NCBI RefSeq assembly: GCF_000524195.1
Contig: NW_020170465.1
Span: 260,296 to 324,295 of the forward strand
Source of the DNA: Echinococcus granulosus
Taxonomy: Eukaryota; Platyhelminthes; Cestoda; Cyclophyllidea; Taeniidae
Direction: 5' to 3'
DNA: 64,000 nucleotides
Within the stretch, counting starts at the first letter, position 1. Each line of letters starts with the position of its first letter. Below are positions 35,301-47,500 of the stretch, in pieces. The notes under the pieces were generated by a model. The model was not told the origin of the DNA, did not search any database, and worked only from the letters and a program-made list of their open reading frames with translations. The translations under genes were made by a program, and so were the position numbers.

Positions 35301-36581
35301 TAACTTGCCTCTTTAAAATTTGGGCTTAGGTGCCTTTAAATGAAAGAATTATTTGAGCAAAGTGTTTTTGTGTTAAATCTTGGTTGAATATGAAGGCAAG
35401 TTGGTGTTTATGCAAAGGAATATGAGAACACAAAAATTATGACGTTGCATATCTTGCTGAATTTTGCGTAAACTTAATTGCTTAATTGTCAAATTATTCA
35501 TGCTTCAGTCCTACCGATTTTTCAAACGCCAATTTCTAAGACTAATAAAAGTAGGAGCACTCTGGATGAGGGCAAGTAATAAGACTAGTAGGGTAGACAT
35601 TCACAGGCTCATCAGTAGTAGAGAAGCCCAAATCTTTTAGAATGCGTGTTACTTTCGTTTTTGAGAAGCGCGATTGCAATATCAAATCCACGGGTACAAA
35701 TACTAGTAAAAAGGACCTGATCTGCGCAAATAAATGCCAAAGACAGTTTTGATTGTAAATCAAATAAATGCATGTGATTATTAGTACAAACTTGACGACC
35801 TGTTCTAAAGCTTTCATTTGATACCTTTTTTGGCATATTTCAAAATGTTTTCGGGACAAGAGGGACCCAAAATGCACGGTTCGTTTAAGGTTTTGCTTCA
35901 TTCAGCTACTTAAGAGAACGTTTTAGTGCAAAATGGGGCAAGAGATGAAGAGAGTGAATTGGAAGTGCAAGAGAAATCCGACTTGTGCCACTCGAGTGTT
36001 TTGTGTGCGTGTGCCGAAGAATGCTGCCTGGTTTACAAATCGCAGCAAACATTTTGCACTGTGTATTTCACCTTGTTTTATAGGTAACTTTTCTCTGCAC
36101 GACTGTCTCTACTTGGTGCATTTGTCGTCATTCGGTCAAATTATTAAAATCTAAAATGAAAAATTCTCTAATTTTTAAATAAATTGAGGTAATGGGTCCC
36201 ACAACGAAGTTAGGAAAATGTTTACTTTTGACGATATTTATGGAGACTGCCCTAGATACAGAGGTGCAGCTAAATGTGAAGAATGATTTAATCCAATCTG
36301 ATTGTGACCTACAGCATAAAATTAAATGCTGAAATCATGCGGCCTTCCACAACTCAATACCCATTGTTAGCCATGTGGAAAAGGTTTCGCAAATACGTGT
36401 TAGCTGGTCCTATAACGAAGACAAGCGCAACATGTGAAATATTTTCTTTTCGTTTATCTCGAATAATAAGAGCAATGGAGGGCGGAAAAACAAAGGATCC
36501 GCTACAATGCGTGCAAATTCGAATTAGCAGCACTAGTTAATACATTTGCGTTCGCTTTGTGCCTTGTCTAACTGCTCAGTA

Positions 36582-37010
36582 AATGCCTATTGTAAGCACC
36601 ATAATTTCACTGATTACTCGTGACTCAATTTTGAAGGTAAAGCAACACTTAGATCATAAGTCCTTCCAAATAGCAACTAAATTTGCAACCAGTGCAATTT
36701 AACTTACCAGGAGAACAGCGTTGGCGATAAGGTGGGGTGCGAAAGTGGTTAAAGCGTTGGCAGCAGACACGGTTAAAGGAGTAATCATGTCAATCATTTA
36801 TCTAGTAAGCTGAGAACGATTGGAACTATAGGAGTTAGTTTTTTTGGTGAAGCGACAAATTAATGATAAGTAGACACCTGGGAAAATTTGTACATTTTAA
36901 AGAGAATATTTGCAGACAGAATGTCCATTAAAGTCATAGTATTGAGCTAGAGATAACAATACGAAGAGTTTTGAAAGCAGTAAAATGAGCAAGAGAATGG
37001 GCTTTGCCCG
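36582..37010 (+). repeat. Diverged dispersed repeat, copy A
   Basis: Matches copy B at 40.0 kb in long ordered blocks: TGCCTATTGTAAGCACC, AAGCGTTGGCAGCAGAC, TAGTAAGCTGAG, TACATTTTAAAGAG, GCAGACAGAATG, AAGTCATAGTATTGAGCTA and AAATGAGCAAGAGAAT. No coding frame is conserved, so it is probably an old non-autonomous element or segmental duplicate. Confidence 0.75.
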
Positions 37011-40006
37011 GTGTACACCTCAAAGCATAAGTATAGATATTTCGACAAAAAAAGAAAGGACAAAGAATGCTCTTCTTCAAATCTTATTATAAACTACTTG
37101 GAAAAGGTCCTCACTCAAAATGAAGCTCGACTGATCGCAACGTGCATTAGAAGGGAATAAATGCCGGGTTTTTTTTACAGATTCAAATATGACCTTAGCT
37201 TTATAGAAAACACAATTATTTTTAAAAAGAGAGATGTCTGAAAGCCCTACAATAAGGGCTCTTGTTTCCATATTGCAGATCAGTCTGTGCCTTCCCCTTT
37301 CCTTCAAATATTTCAATGCATTTCACATTTTGCCTTCTCGCATGACACCTCTTGATAGGCAGATGACATGGAGACAGGTTAAATGCAATATTGTTCACAA
37401 TAGATCCAAAAGCAATGAGTACAAAAGATGTGTCACGAGGAAATGGGACCACCTTTAAAAACTCATACTTCGTCCAGTGTAACCTTACCCGGACAGAGCG
37501 AACCGTAAGTTATGGTTATTAATAATTTGGCCAAGTGATGGCAAACCCAATAAGTGGATAAGACAGTCGTACAAAAAGGAATAGCCTTTAAAACAGAGTA
37601 AAATACACAGTGAAATGCATTTGCTGCGATTTGCAAACGAAGCAACATCCTTTGACAAACACATAAAACACTCGGACGACCTGAGACGGACTTTTCTTCC
37701 ACATCCAATTCACTCCAACATGCCATTTCACAGTGCGCTCCTGGAAACCAATCGTTTACTCGTGGTCCGGTTGCATCCAGCTCACCCGTATTCCATCCAC
37801 GTTGCCTAACTGTGAGGCATCCTACCCCAAACGTAATGTCCAAACTCAAGTTCAACCAATCCACACACTTCTCCTGGTTACTTTAATGGCTTCATGCACG
37901 GATTGTAAAAGGTTAACCTGTAAAGTGCCCGAAATATTGCAAAAACTTTTGGTAGAGGTGAATAATGAATTTCGCTTGCACTAGCATGCTGCCCATTCGA
38001 GCGTGGAGAATATGTTCATTTACGTATTTGGGGGGAGTACTTGTCCTGTTAGAGGTTAAAGCGCTTGTTATCAGTATAATCACATGTGTTCGGCTTTGAA
38101 AATCAACTACTATATAATCATTCTTCATTGCAAACATAAGTGAAACCTGGTAACATCAGTCAATTTGCCATAATCCTCAGTAATTAAAGACACCCTTTCA
38201 TGTTTTGAAATGATGTCTAGTTGTTTTAAGGAACCCACAATGAGTTTTATTGCAGTTTTGGCATAAATCCACTCTGAGTGAAACTGGCGAAATTCTTCTT
38301 ATTCATTATAAAAACATTCATGCACATTTTGTGTCACGGAATGGTTTTACTGCACGGGAGAATTACCACCCGAAGGCAAGTGTGCATGAAAATGTGGAAA
38401 ATTAGTTATGCGGCAATGGTGGAAGAAGACGTGCGAGAGGTAAATTTCACATCATCAAAGATCAATTTACCGTTTTCTGATACTGAGCCATCATTGATAT
38501 AAATCGGCGAAGTACTTCTGGAAGGCCCTAAACAGTCATTATATTTAGTCTCCTGTGATGCCTATGGTGCTTCTTACTTTGTTTCTTTGCACGACCAACT
38601 GTGTGGGCTTTTCAGCCACTGCAATTTGTTTTTCGACTTCAGAAGCATGACCTTTCGGCTATGCCTATGATTTCTCGGCCTTGCTGCCCACAGTCGGTTT
38701 CACGTTCACTCCTTTTCCCTGTTGGTGCGGTGTCATGATAACAAATCCACAGCGGCCTTTAAAGATGAAATTTATCATTTGGAAGGGGATGGGCATTGTG
38801 TGAACTAGTTGTGGTTTACTTAAGCATTATGATTTGAGTTCGTAATAGTACCTACTTTTGGCACATTAAATATCCCATCGTGATTATCTTATTCTACTTA
38901 AAATAAGACCCATTTTGAACTTAAATGTGTAAGACCCAGTATAAGTACATCAGGTGGTAGAAATTAGCGGTGCCAACACACCAACCCAGAAACCTGATTC
39001 TCCATCTCGTTGGTATGCCCAGTGACATTTGAATGACAATGATCAGAATGACCCTTCACGTTAAGCAGACAGAAGGCAAGTGCTTTGCCATTTCTCTTCA
39101 CCATTCTGTAGTCTCTACTACTACTTCTACACTTTTAGTTTATACACTTCATCTTATCGTCTTAACTTAAACAGGAACAACCATACATTGGTACATTTGA
39201 TGCATTGTTTTGTTGACACCCTGCATAGCTACGCATTGGTAAAATTAACAAGCTCAAGGCTAATGCTAACCTTAGTGGTAGTAGCAGTTAACAATTAAAC
39301 AAGTAAGACCAAATCCCACATTTGCAAGGCATTCGAAGGGGTCGCCATGCCACATAAATATTCCACAGCATTGCACCTCCAAAATCCACCGAAATAAGTT
39401 TGAAATTTAGAAAATTTGGATAAAGAAGTGGGAGATGGAAGCATATTATGCACAAACGTTAGAGCTGTAGCAAGATCTTGAAGATTCGCCATGCATAATC
39501 AAATCCACCTACTTAATCAAGGCAAAATCTCAAAGCCTTTAAGGCCACATAATTTCGCCAGTACTTTTGCATAATGATAGAGACCTCTGTTTAAGTTAAT
39601 TGGTAGACAAGTAGCAGAGGTGTTCAAGAACGCGACTTTGGTTGTCCAGCGAATATGACAATGTCTTCTAAACTACCTAAAGTACTGCTACGCTCCAGGT
39701 TTTCCAAGCCCTCTCAGTCTAGTTCAAGTTTTAGGTAGTCAAGGGCGTATAGCTTGGAAATGTGGCTTTTGAAATGCATCCAACAATGTATTATGCCTCG
39801 AATTTGACGTGATTAGCTCTACTTATAAGTGAATGGAAATCCTACTACGCTGCCACATTTAAAACATTTTCTTGACATTTAGGGCAGGTACTTGGGAAGA
39901 TAGTGTCATAAAACAAAGGATTTATACGAAGACTGTAAGTTTTAAATATCAGCAATGATGGAATGAACGAGCACGCTTATCAGGCCTTATTCATCAAATG
40001 AGAAAG

Positions 40007-40450
40007 TGCTTATTGTAACCACTAGTCAATTTTTATCCATTACTCATTACTTTTTTTCTGGTAAAAACATTTTATAGGCCCATATAGATGAGGAATAAAT
40101 GCTTAGCTAGTTTAATTCACTAACCGAGCGAATATCATGGGCTATGTCTTTGTTTAAGAAGCTGTGCAAAATTGGTTCAAGCGTTGGCAGTAGACGCTAT
40201 TAAAAGTATTCTAAGGGCCTGTTTATGTCTACTCTTGAACTGGTAAGCTAAGCTATATTAAATATACCGGAGTTGTGTTTAGTTGATAGGAAATTTCGTG
40301 ATTGGTAGATTCTTGTTCAATTTGCACATTTTAAGAGTATGTTCACAGACAGGAAGTGCAGTGAAGTCATGGCATTGAGCTACTTATAACAACAACAATA
40401 AGAGTTTAGGAAGTGGTGAAATGAGCAAAAGAATAGGCTTTTCCTGTTTG
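40007..40450 (+). repeat. Diverged dispersed repeat, copy B
   Basis: Same orientation as copy A about 3.4 kb away. Matching blocks are TGCTTATTGTAACCAC, AAGCGTTGGCAGTAGAC, GGTAAGCTAAGC, GCACATTTTAAGAG, ACAGACAGGAAG, AAGTCATGGCATTGAGCTA and AAATGAGCAAAAGAAT. Confidence 0.75.
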
Positions 40451-41171
40451 AGTCCTGAAGATCAAGTTGGTTTTTGACACTAAATGAAAAAGATGAGCTT
40501 TATTTTTTGTGGTGTCAGAATATGAACTACAAGTTGAGGTGCCAAATATGAACTAGTAAGCATACCTGAGGTTCATGGAAAACTAGACTACATTTAGGAA
40601 ATGGACTTGAAGGAAGCCTGAAGTTGCATTCCATCAAATAAGGAGGAAATGACCCACAGTGCAAATTAATAAAGGAAATAAGGGAATTGATGCTAGAGTA
40701 AATGTTCGTGAAGGAACTTGTTAAACTTGTGTATAAATATTTATTGGTCAATTGGTCCATGTCTACTTAGTTCTACTAAAGTGTTGCAAGTGGCAATGAT
40801 TGAAACACATTTTGCCAATGGCATTTGGCAGGAGGTGTCTCTAAAAATTGTTTAGTCATTCAACTTGAAGGCGAATCCTTAGGTTAACAGTTAACTGAAT
40901 AGAATGCAGCTCAGAATTACAAAAAAAGGATTTTGATAAAGGCAATTCCATTTTTCCCATCTCCTCAAAGCATATTTATTTTTAGGCATCATTTCAACAA
41001 CATTAGTCTTCTTTCTATACCTATGGACTATGTTGAATTATGTAAGGTGTTATTAGCCAATATACAACGTAAAATTACAAAGGTTGAATTTTGTCTGGAT
41101 GTTTGTTTCAAATAACTGTGGCTCGACCTTTCAATCACGCATTTTTTCAAAAGTGATTTGAGTTCGTGCAG

Positions 41172-41550
41172 TCCTGACTACATGGAGGGGACAAACTTCC
41201 CTCCACCTCAGTCGCAAGTACCAGTGCCTGCTCCGGGGCCGCTTGGCATTATCCTCACTGAGTGTTGCACACTTCGCTATCCCTTCCCAGATGGTAGTTC
41301 AATTCTTATGGAGCCTGGCATGCTCGACAATCCTCTGTTCCCACATATCACTGATTTGTTCTTCCAGTGCCCTTGCCGCATCGTTTGGTACAACAACGCC
41401 CTCATAGTTGACTCCCTACGAGCAAGCGACGTGCCTCTCATAGTAGACCGCCTCCAATATTCGCCCTTTTACTTGCTCGATTTCGTACAATACAATATGG
41501 ATTCATACATGTTGAATCTGCCCGTTCAAGGAGAATATGATATCTTCTAA
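41172..41550 (+). CDS. Possible terminal exon or single-exon gene of unknown function
   Basis: An open frame ends in TAA at 41550 and is preceded by a plausible acceptor (GAGTTCGTGCAG before 41172). It is also openable from ATG at 41182, giving 122 residues. Residue and codon composition look protein-like: a proline-rich start (TNFPPPQSQVPVPAPGPLG), then mixed hydrophobic/polar sequence with cysteine pairs (TECCTLRYPFPDG, FFQCPCRIVWYNN) and an aromatic C-terminus (YSPFYLLDFVQY). No domain family is recognised. No matching upstream exon with phase 2 was found, and no polyadenylation signal follows closely. It could be the last exon of a plus-strand gene, a young retrocopy or an old exon remnant. 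Confidence 0.45.
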
Positions 41551-44500
41551 TAGTTATGTTCGCAGTATTTTCAAAATGCACTAAGAGACAAGTTTTTTTG
41601 CTAATTGATTTGACCTCTGCCTTTGGGAAGCTGTCAGTGGTTTTAATGCGATTTTATAACGTGGTTACTGGGACTTTCAGAAGTTAGTCGGCACCTCTAC
41701 AGTTTATGATGATTGCGTATTGCCTGGGTCGGGTGCCCACCTTTGGGTGCATTACAACTTCTTGAGGTGGTTTCTAAGCCCCTTACTACAGGTCAGGCAG
41801 CAGAGTGATGAGAGACGTATTCGCACAGAAATCTGACCTGATTGACGATACGTGAGTTCTCCTCTTGCACGACCTGCATTTGAATGGCAAAATTTAGGCA
41901 TATCTGCTTTGGACTAACTGAAAAAGACCTGTATTACGCAGGGAAATGGTGTGGTGATTGTTTTGGGGGACAGATGTTGGCATTCCATTGAAATTCATGG
42001 TTCCCCATTGCTGCAGAAATTAAATGAAATAGTGTCATTCGAGAGTTAAGCATCTTTACTCCAAATTGGAAGATAACCATGATCGACTAAGTAGGTAGGC
42101 TATATTCCTGCGGTCAGCTTCGAGTTGGTAAAACGTGTGCTGCACTATGAGAGGTCACTTGTCACATGTGGATATGCAGCTACATCTGTTAGCCAGAACT
42201 TAAAAGGAGATGCTTACAGAGCACGAGAAAAGAAGTGCGATTCCTTCATGAGTACTAAATGGGGAAAATTTTATGCTCGGTGCGTGGTCATTGAGGTAGT
42301 TGTGTTTCCATCTTGGAGTTTGTTTAATGTGCAATGATGGTGGGTGCTGTGTTGGGTGATGTCATGGCAGTGTGTGGTATTTCCTTTCACCCTACTGACT
42401 TACTGCAGAAGTGCAACGAGCTATTTTGTTCAGTTAGCTGCCAGATTCAGGCAGACCGGTCTGCGTAGACAATTTGGATTTAACCTGCATTAGATGTGAT
42501 TATGTATTTGTTGGTTGGTTATTTGGCCAGTCGTTTGGCCATTTAAATCTTCTGCGAGGTGAGGGATATGGGATCGCAACGAGCGCCTAACGTTCGAGAG
42601 AAGAAAGTCTCTGCTGTTTAGTTAATAAGGTTAGTTGATCAGTTTGTGCTAAGCTAAAATGATTTTCGCCAACGCCGTGCACAGACATTGAGGTAAGTCA
42701 TTCACTCCCAAACTGACGTTTGGCTGTCATGAAGCTGCAATTGGGTATGTGGGAAGGGGGAGGGGGAAACTAGTAACACGGTCATTGAAATAGCCAGATG
42801 TTGTAATCACTGTGATTCCCCTTAGCAAGACTAGTGGCCAATGCACCTCTATTCGACATAAAAAAATAGGAAAATAAGTGCCTTTTATTTTTCTTCGAAT
42901 AAAAGATTTGTAGGTCCAATGAGGGAGAACTGTGCCTTTGCTGCTGCAGTGAATCAAGGGCACCAGAGTGTCAGAGGAATAGATAAACCTGGCAGCACTG
43001 GGAAGTTTGGTCACGAAATGCGCAAAACCAAGTTTTTACTGAGTCACCTGTCACTACACGCGACCTTGGCAAATAGATGTCTCCAATGGAGCCCTTCTCC
43101 GTTGAATGTTCTGGTTGAGGGCCCCTTCTGCCATTCAACTAGAGCCCAAGCCCTTGAAACTAGGTCACAACTCCACTGCCGCCCACGCACATCACAACCC
43201 TTCAATGCATCGTGAACAGGTCCACCCAATGCGTATGCCATTGATCTCTTCAGCTTATGGAGAAGACTCACTAACCACGTTTCCACTACATCCCATCGCC
43301 TATATTGTTAGCATTTCGAGTTGATTCTAAATGTCTTATAGGCAAAACAGAAGACAGAGAGAAAACGTAAATCGACTCTCTCAATGTCTTTGTCTTTTCT
43401 GCCATACTGAGGTAAAAGTTAGCCACCACTTTCGTACGTCTTCGTCGATCTCTAGCAGGCAGCATATTGCACAGCCTCTAGTATGCTCCTCTTGCATAAC
43501 ATAGGTTTTGTTATGCACAACATAGATACCTGAATTTTTTTTTTCAAAAAAATAAACCAGAAGACGAGTTTATAGTGTCTTTAGTTCACTTTTCTCGATT
43601 AAAATTTGGAAATCATCAATCTACAAAAAGGAAGAAAAAGTGAGTTGATTTTTTCTTTTTCTTTGCAAACTACAGCTAATAAGCTAGTGAACCCACATGA
43701 GGTGGTCAAGAAATTGGAGTTTAGCTTGCCTCCCTGACTTCCGCTCCTGCAAAACGAGACCGGCTCTATACATTATGACTAAACTTCAAAAAAACGGAAA
43801 CATTTGCAATGAACACAATGCTCAGTGAAATGTGTCTGACTTATCGCAGTCGGAACTTGTCAATAAATGCATCAAAATCAGCTCAAAATTGGAACAGATT
43901 CAGGCATGAACTGTTTGAACAAGCCATATAGCTGTGAGGCGCATTAGGCCATATGATTTCTCCTCTGTTTATTTATGTGTTACGATATGCAGATACTTGC
44001 GTCACCACAAATTTGGCTTCCACTATGCTTTAGACATTTCTGTCCAAGCCCTTCAGTTGCTGTCAGCTTACCGACAGAATAAGAATGCCTATACCTTAAA
44101 ATGAGACTGCTGCTGTGCAGGAAGCAAGCGTTGTATTTTTGAATCAAAATGTTGTGAAAGGATGTGGGCTTGATATCCATCGCTGTTACCAGTGTAGGAC
44201 GATGGTCGTAGTTCCCCTCTTTTATGGTCCTCATACTCTAAGAACACCCAGGTTGATTTGACTTCGGCGTGTTTATTAGGTTAATTAAATGGAGGAAGCA
44301 AGTACAAGTTTAAAGAGATATGGACATAGAATTGCTCTTCAGGTATTAGGACGCTGGCACCTTGGTCATGATGTTCAATTCATCTGCCCACCTCCTATCT
44401 AAAAGAAACATTAAATCAACATAAGTATTACAGTAATGAGGAGAGCAAAACATACGCAAATAGTTGTGTTGTTGCTGTTTAAGTTTACGACGGCCCTTTA

Positions 44501-47500
44501 AATCGCTTTTTTTGCTAAAAAATGGCAATATTTTTGTATTGATTTAAATTTAAGAATGCTTTATATCGCCCCTATTTGTTTAAGTAAGCCGTGACTTTTG
44601 ACCTTGACGCCAAACGAATTCAATTGCCGCACACTTTGTCAGCGATAAGAAAGTGAATTTATATCTATTTAGCTAATACCTACTTCGTTTAATGAATTTA
44701 AAATATTTGCTGTGCAAGAACAGCAATTTGTTGCAAAACATTTGCATGACTACCTAGACTTTTTTGCCCTAAAGTGTTGTTTTTTATGCTCTAGGTAATG
44801 CTTCAGTTGCGTAGTTTGCGTCATGCAACCTTGCTAAAAAGTGGTGAATATTTCATGAGAGCACTTGCTAACCTTGGTCTGCATCTACTAGTTCATTTTC
44901 CTTTACACAGCAGACCAATTATTTTGAAAACACTAGTATGATTTAAAACTTATGAGCTCCTTACAGAACATTTTTGCCACTGCCTTATGAGTAATTTATA
45001 CTGGCACAAATTGAAGGTAGCATAAAAGCTATGATATGGTAAGGCAACTGTATCCACAGTTGGTACTCCCACCCCACCTCTTGCTATTTTATCATTCTTA
45101 CAGCCTCATGCCTATTTTGTACGTCAGTAGGTACTAGTATTTTGACTTGTTTCGAATTGAGAAAGTACCTGAGGAGCCATAGCTGTCCTAACTTCATGCC
45201 CACTTCTCACATAAATACTGCACTTAGCACCACTCATTTTTGAAACATCGTCAAATTACACTATAGGAAAAGTTAAACAATGAATTCCACAGCATAAAGT
45301 AAGTATTCAGTTTTGCCATTTGTAATTACAGACTATCGGTAAGTCACAAAACTTTAAGCAGAGGTTTATTTTAAATGTTCAGGGTCTAAAACAATTTGGC
45401 GTTGATAGAAGATCTAAAATTCAAATGACAGCATGAAAAATACTGATAATCACGTAAAGAGGTTAATTTGACGAAAGATTGGCATTAGAATGAACTCACG
45501 GACAGCTTGTAATTGTACTTCTATAACTGTGTAAATGCAAAACTTTTAATATAAAATATTTACAATTTTCAGAGGCGAATGCAAGTGTCTTACTTTAAGC
45601 ACATTCCTATCTTCAACAATACAATACAAGTGACTGTTATAACTAAGTCAAATATCGGTGTTGAAATTTCGTCACTCTCGTTTTTTTCCTTCCACAGTTA
45701 CTACCATCTAAAGGGTCAACTCGCCTTACTAAATATCAATGCTTTCATTCTCGAGAGATTCTAGTATATTTGGCTTTGTAAACGAACTACATTTTGATAA
45801 TTTATCACCCTATAGATATTTTAAATGATCCCATAACTTACCGTTTTTTTACAGAGAGCCAGAGTTTCCAGTTGTTTAGATTTTTAATCTTTCTTCTATT
45901 TGCTTTTTACCGTAAAAGCAACTTGCAATGAGCTCCCTTGTTCTTGCCTCCTAATTTCTCTATAAATAAGAAAAGTGCACAGTCGGGTGCTATCTCTTGG
46001 GATATTCATCGCCCAAAGACGGGTGTGCATGATTATGCGGAAAATCTGTTAACAAATCTTTGTAAATAGATTTCCCACATCCTTGTTCTTCGTTAAAGTG
46101 CACATCATCATTATCTAATTCTACATTAGGCGGGATTATACAAAATCACACAGAATATTATGAAAATACTAATGCACATTCAATAAAATTAACTGCTCTA
46201 ACAGATGAAAATTGCCGAAAATTGAGTGTAGTACAATGACATCCACATAGTTATGTAGCGTTTGAAAAGTCAAACAAATTAATGCACCATAGCGTCTTTT
46301 CGACTTTGCCATAGAGTTGCAACAGGTTGAAGTGGTAGGAGGGGATATACTACTTACTAACGTGCAGCAAAGATGGGAGGCTATTGACACACAACAAAAG
46401 CAGCGGTGAAGGCATAAATACAACCTTTGGAGACTAGAGAGCTTTTGCAGTTCAAGAGAATATCACGGTCTTACATAACAATGAAAACCTCTAAAAATTC
46501 TTTTTATTTACGGATAAATGTCACCTTTTAGTTTGCTTCGAACCTTGAATGGCTGCTGAAACATTATGTGGAGTTGTTAATTTTTGGCGACTGATAGCGA
46601 AAAGGAGCAGAAAACAGGCAGAAAATTCGTATAATAGAAAAGAATAGAATGAACGCAAATTACTGGTGGCATATGCTTAATCTATTCTATGCATTCCTCA
46701 GTAAACAATATAAGATTCTTCTTGTTTTTGTGGTTCTCATAGCACTGTGCCCAAATTAAGTAATCTTCAAAGAAATATACACATTTTTAAAGACGATGAA
46801 TGCCATTGTTAGAGTAAATGACAAAAAATTACGCATCCATTGCAAGGACAACTAAGAGCCACTTATAGTAACAGTGACTACATCACCCACTTCCAGGGAG
46901 AAGTGCCTTCCAGTACCTTAGATAGGAATGGTCGATGATAACCAGTTATTCTTCCAAACAGGAGGGTTGGAGTCAGGCTTTACTTGCTATTGTCGCGATC
47001 AAATAAGAGGGGCTTATGCAGCAACCGCGCCTTGCCCGAGGTTGCTGTCCCTTAAGGGAAACCTCACGCATTGCTATGCATTTACCATCTTAAGAGGAAT
47101 AAAATATTTAGAAGGCTATCACTTAACCCCATTTTTGTGGTAAAGTACCCTTTTCAAGCAATTAAAAGTATCTTTTATAGGTATAAATAATACCTTAGAT
47201 CTAAAACGCATTAAAATTTGGTAATATTTTCCGTCTTTTCCTAATCGCTATGACTCTGAGTCGACATGCATGTTGAGTTACCGAATGAGTTCAGTGGGTT
47301 TTTTTATGAAAAAGTTTACTAACATTTAAGACCTACCGTCGGCATTTGAGATAGGCATTAGGAGACTTGCTTTGTAACTTGTGCCATTTATTGGGGAATT
47401 AAGTTCTGCAAATTACTACAAAAATTTTTCCTCTTGAAAAACCTGCATTTATCCTAAATGCCATAAAGATGCAGAATAACAAGTTGGACAATGCACTTCG

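Larger units (their letters stand above)
26651..41171. other. Non-coding stretch with old repeats
   Basis: About 14.5 kb without a supportable gene. Open frames up to about 130 codons occur (for example 31839-32222 plus, 37463-37864 minus) but lack domain signatures or splice context. Recognised inside are the CA microsatellite at 29.6 kb, the tandem pair at 32.1-32.4 kb and the direct repeats at 36.6 and 40.0 kb. Confidence 0.55.

Noticed and set aside
37463..37864. 133-codon open frame on the minus strand
   Set aside because: No recognisable domain or conserved motif, no convincing splice sites; the opposite strand is equally open in places.
42290..42320. TGAGGTAGTTGTGTTTCC resembles the start of a let-7 microRNA
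   Set aside because: Only the seed region matches, and no complementary arm forming a hairpin is seen within about 100 bases on either side.
42919..43286. Overlapping open frames on both strands near 43.1 kb
   Set aside because: Neither frame shows a domain or splice structure; the lower AT content alone explains the open frames.
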